Shown here: positions 1 through 8,562 of the stretch, in pieces | How positions within the stretch are numbered: position 1 is the stretch's first letter | Layout of the letters: each line of letters begins with the position of its first letter | Origin: Desulfosporosinus sp049943955 | GTDB taxonomy: Bacteria; Bacillota; Desulfitobacteriia; Desulfitobacteriales; Desulfitobacteriaceae | DNA length: 64,000 bases | Reading direction: 5' to 3' | NCBI RefSeq assembly: GCF_049943955.1 | Contig: NZ_JBNFTW010000011.1 | Span: 1-64,000 of the forward strand | Program-made: the position numbers and the translations under genes | Notes under the pieces: generated by a model | Told to the model about the DNA's origin: nothing | The model's input: the letters and a program-made list of their open reading frames with translations, nothing else | The model's database searches: none

Positions 1-46
1 TAATAATGCTTTCCCCAAAATGTTTCATTCCACGTTTTCCGGACAT
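1..46 (-). CDS. IS transposase OrfA-like, N-terminal fragment (edge)
   Basis: Fifteen codons are visible, reading MSGKRGMKHFGESII, before the window edge. The sequence resembles the start of IS3-family OrfA helix-turn-helix proteins. The start is fixed by AGGAGG seven bases upstream (complement of 54-59). The ribosome site lies in the 3' arm of the hairpin at 53-89. The protein cannot be assigned further from so short a stretch. Confidence 0.6.
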   Translation of the reverse strand, partial: MSGKRGMKHFGESII

Positions 47-52
47 AACAAA

Positions 53-89
53 ACCTCCTATTGCAGTTTCTAATTCTACAATAGGAGGT
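53..89 (-). promoter_or_regulatory. Hairpin that sequesters the transposase ribosome binding site
   Basis: An 11-bp perfect inverted repeat (53-63 and 79-89) has a 15-nt loop. On the minus-strand RNA the 3' arm holds the AGGAGG of the transposase gene and the 5' arm holds its complement. RNA entering from outside the element, for example from the aminotransferase genes to the right, would fold and hide the site. Transcripts starting inside the element downstream of the 5' arm would not. This design is known from several IS families; its role here is inferred. Confidence 0.6.
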
Positions 90-119
90 CTTTTTCTTTC
101 AATGTCCGTATTTAGGGGT

Positions 120-1184
120 TCAGTTCAGCACAAAGGCGACTTTTTTTTCTAGACTCTTTTCCAAGACGTCTCTGGCATTAACGTTCGCGGGCAGCTCTAC
201 CCAAGCAAATAATCCCCCTTGAGGTCTCGTAAAGGTTACACCATCTGGAAATTCCTTTTCCATAGCTTGAACCATTATAGTTTTCCGTCTCTTATAGACT
301 TCACGTATTATAGCAATATGCTCGTCAATATCATACAACTCAAGGTATTTGGCAATTTCCCTTTGGGCAAGGGTATTGCTTTGCAAATCTGTCCCTTGTT
401 TTACAAGGACATACTTCTCAATAACCGACTTTTCACCTGCAACCCAACCAATTCTATAGCCTGGGCAAAATGTTTTGGAAAATGTTCCATAACAAAGCAC
501 ACTACCTGCCTGGTCGAAGGATTTAACAGATGGTAAATTTTCACCTTCAAACCTCAGTTCTCCATAAGGATTGTCTTCAATAATCATAACATTGTGCTTT
601 GTTGCCGCTTCAACTAGATATTTTCTTCTCTCAAGACTCCAGGTTCTTCCCGTTGGATTTTGAAAGTCAGGAATGATGTAAATTAATTTCACTCGTTTAG
701 TGTTTTCCAGAATCCGATCCAATTCTTCCGGTACCATTCCCTCATCATCTGTAGGAACCTCTACAAACTCGCAGCCATAAGCTCTGAAGGCACTTATAGC
801 AGCAAGGTATGTCGGGCTTTCACATAATACAATATCTCCTTCATCAAGAAAGACTTTACCCGTAAGGTCAAGAGCCTGCTGAGAACCGTGGGTTATAAGT
901 ATATTTTCGGAATCGAAGCTAGTTCCTAATCGTTGATTCATTCTTTGCGCTATCCATTGCCTGAGCGGGTCATATCCTTCCGTGGCTGAATATTGTAACG
1001 CTTTTGCACCTTCTTCCTCAAGCACAATTCTGCATACTTCTTTGATTTCTTCTACAGGGAAAAGCTCTGGTGCAGGCAAACCGCCGGCAAATGAAATATA
1101 CTCCGGTCTCTCAGCAACCTTTAAAATCTCTCTGATCTCGGACGCCTTTATGTATTCCATTCTCTTTGCATACTTAAAATCCAT
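120..1184 (-). pseudogene. PLP-dependent aminotransferase (2-aminoadipate/aromatic type), 3' end cut by IS
   Basis: Fold-type I aminotransferase of the LysN/AraT/MocR-like group. Visible are the GSQQALDL phosphate loop, the QNPTG motif, the IEDNPYGEL region and the PLP lysine in GTFSKTFCPGYRIGW. The start at 1184 (MDFKYAKR) is chosen for its AAGGAGGAG ribosome site; an upstream in-frame ATG has none. The reading frame ends at VAFV and then runs three codons into the IS. The C-terminal 40-50 residues, including the Arg that binds the substrate carboxylate in this family, are missing, so the product is probably inactive. It lies 43 bp downstream of the MocR gene and was likely co-transcribed with it. 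Confidence 0.85.
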
Positions 1185-1227
1185 ACTAACTCCTCCTTCA
1201 TCTCGCCTAAAATGAAAACCATCTATC

Positions 1228-2745
1228 TTAAACGATAGGATTGATCTCCAGTGCGGGATATACGTCGCAATGATTTTGCTCATCTATCAACTCTTTCATA
1301 GCCGCACACAATCTTTGAATCCCATCCGTGATATCTTTAAGTTCTTCAAAGGTAAAATTTAAACGTATAAAATCGTCACCCTGCCCCGAGGTAAAAAAAG
1401 GAGTTCCCGGGACGAAAACTACCTTGCGTTCTGCTGCCCTGATAATTAGTTTTGATGCTGAAACTCCACACGGAAGCTTACACCAAATGTAGTAGCCTCC
1501 TCTAGGCATATTCCATAGTAAATCTGCCGGAGCATTTTTGGTCAGCGCATCATACATTGCATTTCTTTTTTCCCGATAGTCTTTACAAAGCCTGGGAATA
1601 TGCGCTTCAAGTCCCCCGCTTCTAATAAACTGTTCAATAATCCACTGTGATAAACTGCTGGAATGTAGATCCATGATTTGTTTCGCAGCTGCAAACTTTT
1701 TTATGACCTTTTTATGCGCCGTCATCCAGCCCAATCTCAAACCTGAATAAACAGTTTTGGAAAAGGTACTTAAGTAAATTACATATCCGTCATTATCCAT
1801 TGCTTTCAGCAAAGGAAGTGAATGACCTTCATAACAAAGGCCCCCATAGGCATCGTCCTCAATAATCAGAACCTTGTATTTATAGGCCAGTTCAATCAGT
1901 CGTTTTCTCCGTTCCAGCTCCATTTCAGTCCCTGTAGGATTGTGAAATGTTGGTATTGTATAAATCAATTTGGGCCTGTACCTTTGTAATAGCTGTTCAA
2001 GTAAGTCAACTCTCATACCCTTTTCGTCCATCGGAATTCCCATAACTCTGGCACCGATAGATTTGAAAACTTGTATCGCGGGGAAAAATGATGGTTCTTC
2101 CACGACAACGATATCCCCTGGATCAAGTATTATCCTTGCTGCCACATCCAGACCTTGTTGTGAACCCGAAAGAAGCATGATTTCATCATAGCTGCAATAT
2201 ACTCCTCGTTTATGCATCAAACCAGAAATGGCTTCACGCAAGGATGTGAAGCCTTCTGTGGGAGAATGCTGCAAAGGCTTATTATTTCTGCTTACAATTA
2301 ATTCTTTCTCGATACCGAGAAAAGCATTTAAAGGACCATTTTCCGGAGAAGCCATTCCTGTCGCAAAAGAAATCACGTCTTTTCTGCTTGCTAAGGTTAA
2401 CAAGTCCTTTAGAAAGTAGGAATCAAAATCATTTGCATGATGGCTAAAAATTTGGTTCCAAGCAGGTTCCTGTGAAGTGAAGTTACGCAAATCCGACTCA
2501 TCCTGAAGACAGGAAAGTACTACAGTTCCATTCCCAACATGAGAACCAACCAGACCTTCAGCTTTTAACTCGCGATAAGCGTTCAAGATTGTCGTTCTAT
2601 TGACGCCAAGACTTTGAGCCAACTTCCTTTCAGGAGGAAGTCTGAAACCGGGTGAAAGCTCCCCGGATATAATCATCCGACGTATTTGCTCAAAAATTTG
2701 AATATAAACAGGTGTATGATTTCCTCTATCAACGACAAGCCTCAT
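1228..2745 (-). CDS. MocR/PdxR-type regulator: GntR winged helix fused to aminotransferase
   Basis: 505 residues. The N-terminal GntR helix-turn-helix (about 10-75; LPPERKLAQSLGVNRTTI) is followed by a full fold-type I aminotransferase domain. It shows GSQQGLD (194-200), HNPTG (268-272), IEDDAYGGL (295-303) and the PLP lysine K330 in STFSKT. Proteins of this class use PLP or a PLP-amino acid adduct as effector, and some act on vitamin B6 or amino acid genes. The neighbouring aminotransferase is a close relative of its C-terminal half, so local control of that gene is likely. The AGGTGA site before the ATG fits the start. Confidence 0.88.
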   Translation of the reverse strand: MRLVVDRGNHTPVYIQIFEQIRRMIISGELSPGFRLPPERKLAQSLGVNRTTILNAYRELKAEGLVGSHVGNGTVVLSCLQDESDLRNFTSQEPAWNQIFSHHANDFDSYFLKDLLTLASRKDVISFATGMASPENGPLNAFLGIEKELIVSRNNKPLQHSPTEGFTSLREAISGLMHKRGVYCSYDEIMLLSGSQQGLDVAARIILDPGDIVVVEEPSFFPAIQVFKSIGARVMGIPMDEKGMRVDLLEQLLQRYRPKLIYTIPTFHNPTGTEMELERRKRLIELAYKYKVLIIEDDAYGGLCYEGHSLPLLKAMDNDGYVIYLSTFSKTVYSGLRLGWMTAHKKVIKKFAAAKQIMDLHSSSLSQWIIEQFIRSGGLEAHIPRLCKDYREKRNAMYDALTKNAPADLLWNMPRGGYYIWCKLPCGVSASKLIIRAAERKVVFVPGTPFFTSGQGDDFIRLNFTFEELKDITDGIQRLCAAMKELIDEQNHCDVYPALEINPIV

Positions 2746-2759
2746 ACCAAATCACCTCA

Positions 2760-3147
2760 TTGGATTCATCCAATTAAATTATTAACCCAAAACGCGCCCA
2801 AATCAACTACCAATACCTTAGTTTTTTATTCAGCCAATTGATAATAATGCACTTCGATGGTTCTGCATCGAAGTGCCAAGGTTGGAAATATTTAAAAATA
2901 TAATTGTTTATAGAAAAACTTAGGCCTTAAATAAAAGTTTAAGTTAGGACTGGATCTCCTAATTCTTAATACACTTTCATCTATGTCCTAAGCTTTGATC
3001 TATTCTGCGTCATCATCATTCTTTAATGTATCGAACAGAATACATAGATAATTACGCCTTCGATATAACACTCGGTCATGTATGTGCCTCGATTGACTTG
3101 TCAAGATAGGACAAAGCATAGATAGCTATTTAAGTCAGAAAGTTTTC
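2760..3147. other. Intergenic region with one strong stem-loop
   Basis: I see no gene. The only clear structure is a perfect 11-bp hairpin with a 6-nt loop at 2849-2876 (arms 2849-2859 and 2866-2876). It has no T run on either side, so it is not a typical terminator. It lies upstream of the MocR gene, about 100 bp from its start, and could be an operator or part of a leader. Confidence 0.5.
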
Positions 3148-3552
3148 CTACTCAAATTCAATCTTATCTTTCTTTCTGTATACAATACCATTAAACCTAG
3201 CAATAATTTCCTTATTCTCATCAAATACATCAACATTATAATTCCCGATTTTCTTACTTGATGAAACCTCTTTGGCTTCAGCGATAATTATACATCCTTT
3301 GGGTGGCCGAAAATATGATATAGTAGCATTTATTCCAAGGGAAACTTGACCATATGAATTAGACGCAGCCGCAAATGCAAAATCTGCAAGTGTAAATATC
3401 GCTCCTCCATGGACAATATTAACAGCGTTTAAGTGCTTATCGGTGATCTCCATGTTAGCTTTTGCATATCCAGGTTTCACTTCGACTAGTTTGATTCCTG
3501 CCAGAGCTGCAAACCGGTCATGTTCTAGGTAACTCATAATGTTTTCGTTCAT
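3148..3552 (-). CDS. PaaI-type hotdog-fold thioesterase
   Basis: About 134 residues, a normal length for a single hotdog domain. The motif NIVHGGAIFTLADFAFAAA contains the HGG turn and the acidic residue of the PaaI/YbdB-type acyl-CoA thioesterases. The predicted reaction is hydrolysis of a small acyl- or aryl-CoA. The start at 3552 (MNENIM) has AGGAGG six bases upstream; an upstream in-frame ATG is unsupported. It follows the DUF2238 gene by 32 bp on the same strand, so the two form a likely operon. The substrate cannot be read from sequence. Confidence 0.82.
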   Translation of the reverse strand: MNENIMSYLEHDRFAALAGIKLVEVKPGYAKANMEITDKHLNAVNIVHGGAIFTLADFAFAAASNSYGQVSLGINATISYFRPPKGCIIIAEAKEVSSSKKIGNYNVDVFDENKEIIARFNGIVYRKKDKIEFE

Positions 3553-3584
3553 TACGTCCTCCTGACAATACATATTTATGACCT

Positions 3585-4214
3585 CTATTTCCCTTTTTTG
3601 AGGCTTAAATCATGAAATTTCCGAAGTGTGACTAGGGAGAAAACCGAGCCGCATAAAGCGAAGAACATATCCCACTGGGTATCCCATACATCTCCTTGAG
3701 TTCCGAGAAAAGCATCCGCCGCAGTTCCTGTAACCTCTGCTACACCCCACTCAATTAGCTCATATGAAGCACTAATCGCAAGACAAATACAAATTACCAG
3801 GAAAGACAAAAGTTTACCTCTCCTTATTGGTGACTTTCGCAGCAATATTTCCCTGGAAATAATTGCAGGAACAAAACCCTGGGCAAAATGGCCTAAGCGG
3901 TCATAATAATTCCTTGCCAAGTGAAAATGATCCCGCACCCAATTGAAAAATGGCATTTCAGCATACGTGTAATGTCCACCAATAACGAGAATTAAAGAGT
4001 GCAATAATATTAATACATAGACTAAATTAGTCAGCCGAAACCGAGGATATGTAATAACGATAACTGCCAACCCTATGATGGCTGGTAATACCTCTAAAAA
4101 CCAAGTAAAAAGATCCTTTGGTTTGATGACAGACCAAATGAGGGCAAATAGAAAAATCAATAACAAACCGACATGAAGCGGTTCAATAGTCTTTAATCTT
4201 TGTACAAGACTCAC
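3585..4214 (-). CDS. DUF2238 (YjdF-like) integral membrane protein
   Basis: 209 residues with about six hydrophobic segments. Family signatures are GGHYTYAEMPFFNWVRD, NYYDRLGHFAQGF, REILLR and the block FLGTQGDVWDTQWDM with acidic and polar residues in a membrane context. The function of the family is unknown. The start is GTG at 4212-4214 after a G-rich ribosome site. It precedes the thioesterase gene in the same direction. Confidence 0.85.
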   Translation of the reverse strand: MSLVQRLKTIEPLHVGLLLIFLFALIWSVIKPKDLFTWFLEVLPAIIGLAVIVITYPRFRLTNLVYVLILLHSLILVIGGHYTYAEMPFFNWVRDHFHLARNYYDRLGHFAQGFVPAIISREILLRKSPIRRGKLLSFLVICICLAISASYELIEWGVAEVTGTAADAFLGTQGDVWDTQWDMFFALCGSVFSLVTLRKFHDLSLKKGK

Positions 4215-4252
4215 CTAACTTCCCCCCAATACTCCCAGTAAGTAATTAGTCA

Positions 4253-4353
4253 ACTCGTTCAGTTAAAGCTGAAGATCGGGACTTCGGTGACGAAAGCGCC
4301 TAGCCCATAACAAATGCTATCGCGCTGAAGGATTGACTCTACCCCTACCGAAG
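4253..4353 (+). ncRNA. Structured repeat RNA, divergent copy C
   Basis: It starts ACTCGTTCAG like the copies at 8208 and 36655. It keeps the first hairpin (TTCAG/CTGAA), a closing stem CTTCGGT (4282-4288) with ACCGAAG (4347-4353), an inner GCGC/GCGC stem (4296-4299/4322-4325) and the AAGGA-GACTCTACCC block. In the other copies the closing stem is CTTCAG/CTGAAG and the inner stem GCCGC/GCGGC, so pairs change on both sides together. That supports a folded RNA rather than a plain DNA repeat. The left flank is GTCA. The 3' C-rich hairpin of the other copies is missing. Confidence 0.5.
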
Positions 4354-4572
4354 AAATCAATAAATTCAGAGCTGGCCTTTGTAAGACGCTCAAGTTTTAG
4401 TTCCAAGTGTCTTCCCTCCTACTTATTCCATCATTATCTTATATTTCCTGCATAAAGTCAGCAATAAAAGTAATAGGAGTGCTCATTTGCTCTGGTATCG
4501 ATTGTTCATTTAAACATCTTCTCTGAAAAATCTACGTTTTCAATCTGACAAATGGCTAGATACTTTTTTAGC

Positions 4573-4620
4573 AAAAAAAGAACACTTAGATTCCGGAAAA
4601 TTGGTCCCGGAGTCTAAGTG
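4573..4620 (-). terminator. Intrinsic terminator after the PHP hydrolase gene
   Basis: A 14-bp stem with one G-U pair (4583-4596 with 4607-4620) is followed on the minus strand by seven T (4573-4579). It lies about 105 bp beyond the stop codon of the metallohydrolase. The plus-strand side is also T-rich, so it may work in both directions. Confidence 0.8.
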
Positions 4621-4725
4621 ATTCTATTTCTTTTCCCCTCTCCTCGCCTAGAGAAATTTAGCAAATTTAACTAACCGTTATACAGCAATACGCTGACAAA
4701 ATTCTTTGCATTTTGATCTGTTACC

Positions 4726-6228
4726 TCATTTTACATCAATAAACACTGGATTAGAATAAAACCAAAGATCACTATAGGCTTTAGTAGAGTCATTAGTTCC
4801 TACCAAAGAATCACTTAAGGGGTTGCCGTCATGATCCGTCTGATTTTGTACATCTACGCCTAAATTGGTACCTCTTAGGCGAAAATATTGATTACTGTCT
4901 ATGTTCTTAAGGGTATACTGAATTGTATACCACCCATCTGCATATTTCCAGTCGTTACTGGTAAATTGGGCAATTACCTTTGTACTGTTGTTATTATCAT
5001 TATTGAATTCTTGAGTACCTGGTTCAGCTTTAGCTGTCACGTCACCAGCAATTAGATCAATATGATTCACTGAAACCAGATCACCATTGTTATTTGTTTT
5101 TGGACTTTTAAATTTGATAGTAATTTGAGCATCCTTGCCTTTATTGATCACAAGAGTTTGACCCATCGTAGCAGTGTTGCCACTTTTTATTTTAAAATCC
5201 AGACCATTTATTAAGTCACCTAAAGCTATAAACGAATTTCCAGAACGCATGCCATCAATAAGATATTGGTAATTATTATTATTGACATCTAAGCTTTTGC
5301 CTTTTCCAGCTTCTTGGACGTTACTATTAATCCACGTATAAGATTTTGAGTATTCTCCAGGCCAGAAGTCGCCAGCGGTTGAATGAAAATCAGAATTAGC
5401 AAACATCCAAATTTTTCGACCTTCACCAAGTAAAGAATCCCACAAGCCACCAACTTTGGCCAGCATGTAATCTGCCCCTCCGTAAGTTTGTGCTTTAGGA
5501 TCAGTGGACTCATATCCACCACGGGATGATTCTTTCTGATGACCAGGGATACCTTCGAGACCAATGAAGACATTCGGTGCCGCATTGTTAAAGTCACGGA
5601 TGTCCGCAGCTGTGAATTTCAGTTGTCTGGATGGGTGATTAAGTAGCAAATAACTGGTCGTAGGATAATTTTTCTCCAACCATTTAGCACCATCAATAGC
5701 ACCGGTATGACTTGTATTGTCCTTAACAACTCCTTCGGCCGCTCGGCTGCTATCTGTATCACTAGCGTCAAACTTGTATTCAAAATCGCTGATGGAGTTT
5801 GGTTCATCGCTTACAATTCCAACGCTGGCATGCTCATGGGTCGGAACATTCCATTCGACTCCCTGCACCAATAATTTACTCGGGTATTGCGCGCGTAAAT
5901 TTTGGATAATCGGATATGACAAATCTCTTAAAGTAATCCAGCGCCAAGTTGGATAGGTAAGATTGTTTCCTAAAGGGTCGCGTTTTGAGGTCCCACCATG
6001 TTCGGAATTTGCCATCCAATCCAAGCCATACTTTGTGAAAGCATTGTTGAGTACATCTACCTCAGTATTACTTCCGTCTGTCAAGTAGGTATGGGTATGA
6101 AAATCTCCGGTTACCCACCGCCCATTGTTGGTTTGCTCCCTCGCTATTGCTGGAAGAGCAATACTGCTCAAAATTAGAGATGATGTCAGAACTATTGCTG
6201 CAATCTTGCTTTTGTTTTTAGTTCTCAT
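4726..6228 (-). CDS. Secreted PHP-domain metallohydrolase (CehA/McbA-type family)
   Basis: 500 residues. The N-terminus is a Sec signal peptide (RTKNKSK, hydrophobic stretch, ALPAIA cleavage site). A PHP domain follows: GDFHTHTYLTDGSNT gives the HxH metal motif, then NSEHGG, LNHPSRQ and ANSDFHSTAGDFW hold further His and Asp ligands. CehA/McbA-like members cleave phosphoester or carbamate bonds outside the cell; the substrate here is unknown. The C-terminal 130 residues look like a beta-rich accessory domain. The start has GGGAGG eight bases upstream. It is monocistronic, with a terminator at 4573. Confidence 0.82.
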   Translation of the reverse strand: MRTKNKSKIAAIVLTSSLILSSIALPAIAREQTNNGRWVTGDFHTHTYLTDGSNTEVDVLNNAFTKYGLDWMANSEHGGTSKRDPLGNNLTYPTWRWITLRDLSYPIIQNLRAQYPSKLLVQGVEWNVPTHEHASVGIVSDEPNSISDFEYKFDASDTDSSRAAEGVVKDNTSHTGAIDGAKWLEKNYPTTSYLLLNHPSRQLKFTAADIRDFNNAAPNVFIGLEGIPGHQKESSRGGYESTDPKAQTYGGADYMLAKVGGLWDSLLGEGRKIWMFANSDFHSTAGDFWPGEYSKSYTWINSNVQEAGKGKSLDVNNNNYQYLIDGMRSGNSFIALGDLINGLDFKIKSGNTATMGQTLVINKGKDAQITIKFKSPKTNNNGDLVSVNHIDLIAGDVTAKAEPGTQEFNNDNNNSTKVIAQFTSNDWKYADGWYTIQYTLKNIDSNQYFRLRGTNLGVDVQNQTDHDGNPLSDSLVGTNDSTKAYSDLWFYSNPVFIDVK

Positions 6229-6320
6229 TCTACAACCTCCCTCTTTCGATTAAAAATTACTACTGACAGATTATAGCATTGTATTGTAAATTTGGATTTA
6301 ATTGGTTATTAATTATTGGT

Positions 6321-6345
6321 AAAAAAAAACAGCATTGAAATGCTG
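6321..6345 (-). terminator. Intrinsic terminator of the marR-MFS operon
   Basis: The stem CAGCAT/ATGCTG (6330-6345) with a 4-nt loop runs on the minus strand into nine T (6321-6329). It lies about 80 bp beyond the MFS stop codon. Confidence 0.7.
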
Positions 6346-6422
6346 CAGTGGAAAAAGGCTTAACCTTGACCAAGGTCATCGATCAGCCATGGACCTTTGC
6401 TATATAGAGAATTATTTTTAAT

Positions 6423-7640
6423 TTAACTCACATTTTCAAGCAAGTCTTCTTTATGGATAGCATTTTTCTTTTCCTTCAATAGTCCAAAACCGTATACCAA
6501 TATAAAAAGAACCATAAAGATATCAGAAAATCGATACATTAGAGCATAACTCTTAATTCCCGCAACGAGGCTTAATACTATTGAACCAATTGTAAAGCTT
6601 AAGTCCATTGAGGATAGGAACGTTCCATTTGCCGCACCTATACGCTCAACTGGTGATCTGTTTATTGCCCAAGCCTGTAATGATGGCTGAACAGCACCAT
6701 ATCCAAACCCATAAAATAGTGACGAAATGACCAAAGTAGTAACAGAATGTACGTAGGAGAGTATTATGAGCCCTATGATCATTGATATTGCTCCGGGTAT
6801 AATTACTACAGCATGACCTTTTCTATCAAATAACTTTCCAACAAAAGACCTTGTCACTAAAATCATTGAGACATGCCCAATAAAATATACCCAAATGTTA
6901 GATAGCTTTATTTCTTGACCATATAACATTATATAACTCATAATTCCACACAATGGAATTACCAATAAAAAACAAAGAAACGATGGGAACAACGCTCTCT
7001 TTTCAAATAAATCTCTCAATACAATGACATTTCCTTTTTTATGCCCTAACCTTTGGACCTTATTGTGAGGAACTGTTAATAATTGTAATACTAGTATTGC
7101 TACACCAACTAGTATTATAGAAAACACAGCTACTACATTGAACTTATAATTATTCATAACCATAATTGCTATAATTGGGGCTAAAGACATCGAAATTATC
7201 ATAGATAGTGAATAATATCCCATTCCTTCGCCTCGAAGTTTACCAGGAACCATTTCCGAAACTACGGCAGCAATAGCTGTAGATGACATTCCCCAACCAA
7301 CCCCTTGAAGGATGCGTACTACTATAACTGCCGATATTGGAAGGAACATGTAAGAAAGAGTACATAAAGCTAAAATAAAGAGTCCAATTACTAAAAGCGG
7401 CTTCCTATCAACTTTATCAGCTAGATATCCGGTAACTGCCCTACATATAAGTGAAGATATAGAAAATCCACTAACTACTAAACTGGCTTGTAAATTACTC
7501 CCGCCGATCTGTTTTGCAAACGCAGGTAAAGTTGGTACCAATAAATAAAAAGCTATATAAACAAATAAATTTATGATTAAAATCAATGTATAACTCTTTG
7601 TCCAAAGTCTGTCCGAATAATTCAAATTTAGTCCTTTCAA
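6423..7640 (-). CDS. MFS efflux transporter
   Basis: 405 residues with twelve predicted membrane segments. The loop motif GYLADKVDRKPLL (about 69-81) is the MFS motif A (G-x-L-x-D-x-x-x-R-K), and the fifth segment carries a proton-antiport-like GWGMSS stretch. It is probably a drug or metabolite exporter in the cytoplasmic membrane. The TTG start directly follows the marR stop codon and shares its GGTGGAG ribosome site, so translation is coupled. Control by the upstream MarR protein is likely. Confidence 0.85.
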   Translation of the reverse strand: MKGLNLNYSDRLWTKSYTLILIINLFVYIAFYLLVPTLPAFAKQIGGSNLQASLVVSGFSISSLICRAVTGYLADKVDRKPLLVIGLFILALCTLSYMFLPISAVIVVRILQGVGWGMSSTAIAAVVSEMVPGKLRGEGMGYYSLSMIISMSLAPIIAIMVMNNYKFNVVAVFSIILVGVAILVLQLLTVPHNKVQRLGHKKGNVIVLRDLFEKRALFPSFLCFLLVIPLCGIMSYIMLYGQEIKLSNIWVYFIGHVSMILVTRSFVGKLFDRKGHAVVIIPGAISMIIGLIILSYVHSVTTLVISSLFYGFGYGAVQPSLQAWAINRSPVERIGAANGTFLSSMDLSFTIGSIVLSLVAGIKSYALMYRFSDIFMVLFILVYGFGLLKEKKNAIHKEDLLENVS

Positions 7641-8087
7641 TTATTTCTCCACCTTTTCTTGTATATTTATATTTCTTTTTATTTTCAAGAGAACACGTTT
7701 ATAAGTTTCTATTTCCTCACCTGAAATTCCCACGACTATTGTTTCAAACAAATTTTCAAGAAGAGGTGTCACTTGTTTCTTTAGGTATATTCCTTTCTCA
7801 GTCATATGTACTTTAAATGCTCTTCTATCCTTTTCATTAGGTTTTCGTTCAACAAGTTTTTTCCTTTCTAAAATATCCAATATCCTTGCCAAAGTAGGTT
7901 GATCCTTATCTACATTTTCAGCTAACTGCTTCTGTGTGATTTTATCTTGCTGTGATAGTTTCGATAATACAATCCACTGCTCAAGAGTAATATCATACAA
8001 TTCAAGTTTTGAGTTTAAATAGCGCATTATTATTTTATTAGTTTGATTTGTCAATTGTCCTATCGATTCATCGTACGATGTATACAT
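7641..8087 (-). CDS. MarR-family transcriptional regulator
   Basis: 148 residues with the MarR winged helix: helix-turn-helix ITQKQLAENVDKDQPTLARILDILE and wing DRRAFKVHMTEKG. It is the first gene of an operon with an MFS exporter and probably represses it. The first codons overlap a CATCGTACGATG palindrome, a possible autoregulatory site. The ribosome site is weak (GAGGG, about 12 bases away). Confidence 0.88.
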   Translation of the reverse strand: MYTSYDESIGQLTNQTNKIIMRYLNSKLELYDITLEQWIVLSKLSQQDKITQKQLAENVDKDQPTLARILDILERKKLVERKPNEKDRRAFKVHMTEKGIYLKKQVTPLLENLFETIVVGISGEEIETYKRVLLKIKRNINIQEKVEK

Positions 8088-8207
8088 GTGCCTATACCCT
8101 CGCTTACTTGTTTAAACAATTATTGTTATGCTAATTATATTTTCGAGAATAAGAAATGTCAACAAACATATACAGACAGATTTGATATGTTTTCAATCTA
8201 GAAGTGA

Positions 8208-8384
8208 TCTCGTTCAGCTAAAGCTGAACACCGGGCTTCAGATACAATAATGTCCAGTGGACATTATTGCCGAGCCGCCTTTCCCAATAGGAATACTTAG
8301 CGGCGAAGGAGGACTCTTCCCCACCTGAAGTTAACGGAGGGCCCACCCCCACTTATTGAAGTGGGGGTCTAAAAACTGGATAAA
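8208..8384 (+). ncRNA. Structured mobile repeat RNA, copy A
   Basis: A 177-bp element almost identical in layout to the one at 36477-36655. In order it holds a hairpin TTCAGCTAAAGCTGAA, a closing stem CTTCAG/CTGAAG (8236-8241/8325-8330), an 11-bp hairpin (8245-8255/8259-8269), an inner stem GCCGC/GCGGC (8274-8278/8300-8304), a C-rich 10-bp hairpin (8345-8354/8359-8368) and the tail AACTGGATAAA. The left flank is AGTGA. It encodes no protein. HEARO/IscB-type omega RNA or an IS200/605-derived element are the best guesses. Confidence 0.6.
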
Positions 8385-8388
8385 TCAT

Positions 8389-8436
8389 GGCCCTGCTTTA
8401 AGGTATAAGTTTCCTCAAAAGCAGGGCCGTTTTTTT
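8389..8436 (+). terminator. Strong plus-strand terminator just after repeat copy A
   Basis: An 11-bp perfect stem GGCCCTGCTTT/AAAGCAGGGCC (8389-8399/8418-8428) is followed by G and seven T. No protein gene precedes it on the plus strand; only the structured repeat does. It may therefore end an RNA that carries copy A. Confidence 0.8.
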
Positions 8437-8562
8437 GGGGTGCACCAATTTAGTTCGTTCAATAATCATACCACAACCTAGCCAAGACAAAATTGAAAAA
8501 TATTGTAACACCCGAAGCTGCTCATGTGTATATTTTTGGCTTCTTCTGCCCGAAGAAGTGAA

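Larger units (their letters stand above)
1..127 (-). mobile_element. IS3-family (IS150-group) insertion sequence, one end only
   Basis: The end of the element is seen at 127: on the minus strand it starts TGAACTGAACCCC, followed by a GGACA, which resembles IS150-group terminal repeats (TG...; from memory of the family). Inside lie a hairpin (53-89), an AGGAGG ribosome site and the first codons of a transposase gene. The element continues past the left edge. It interrupts the aminotransferase gene to its right: coding similarity stops exactly at the repeat. No target duplication can be checked because the other end is outside the window. Confidence 0.75.

Noticed and set aside
5289..5807. Open frames on the minus strand inside the PHP hydrolase gene
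   Set aside because: They lie in another frame of a gene with clear domain motifs and have no ribosome sites.
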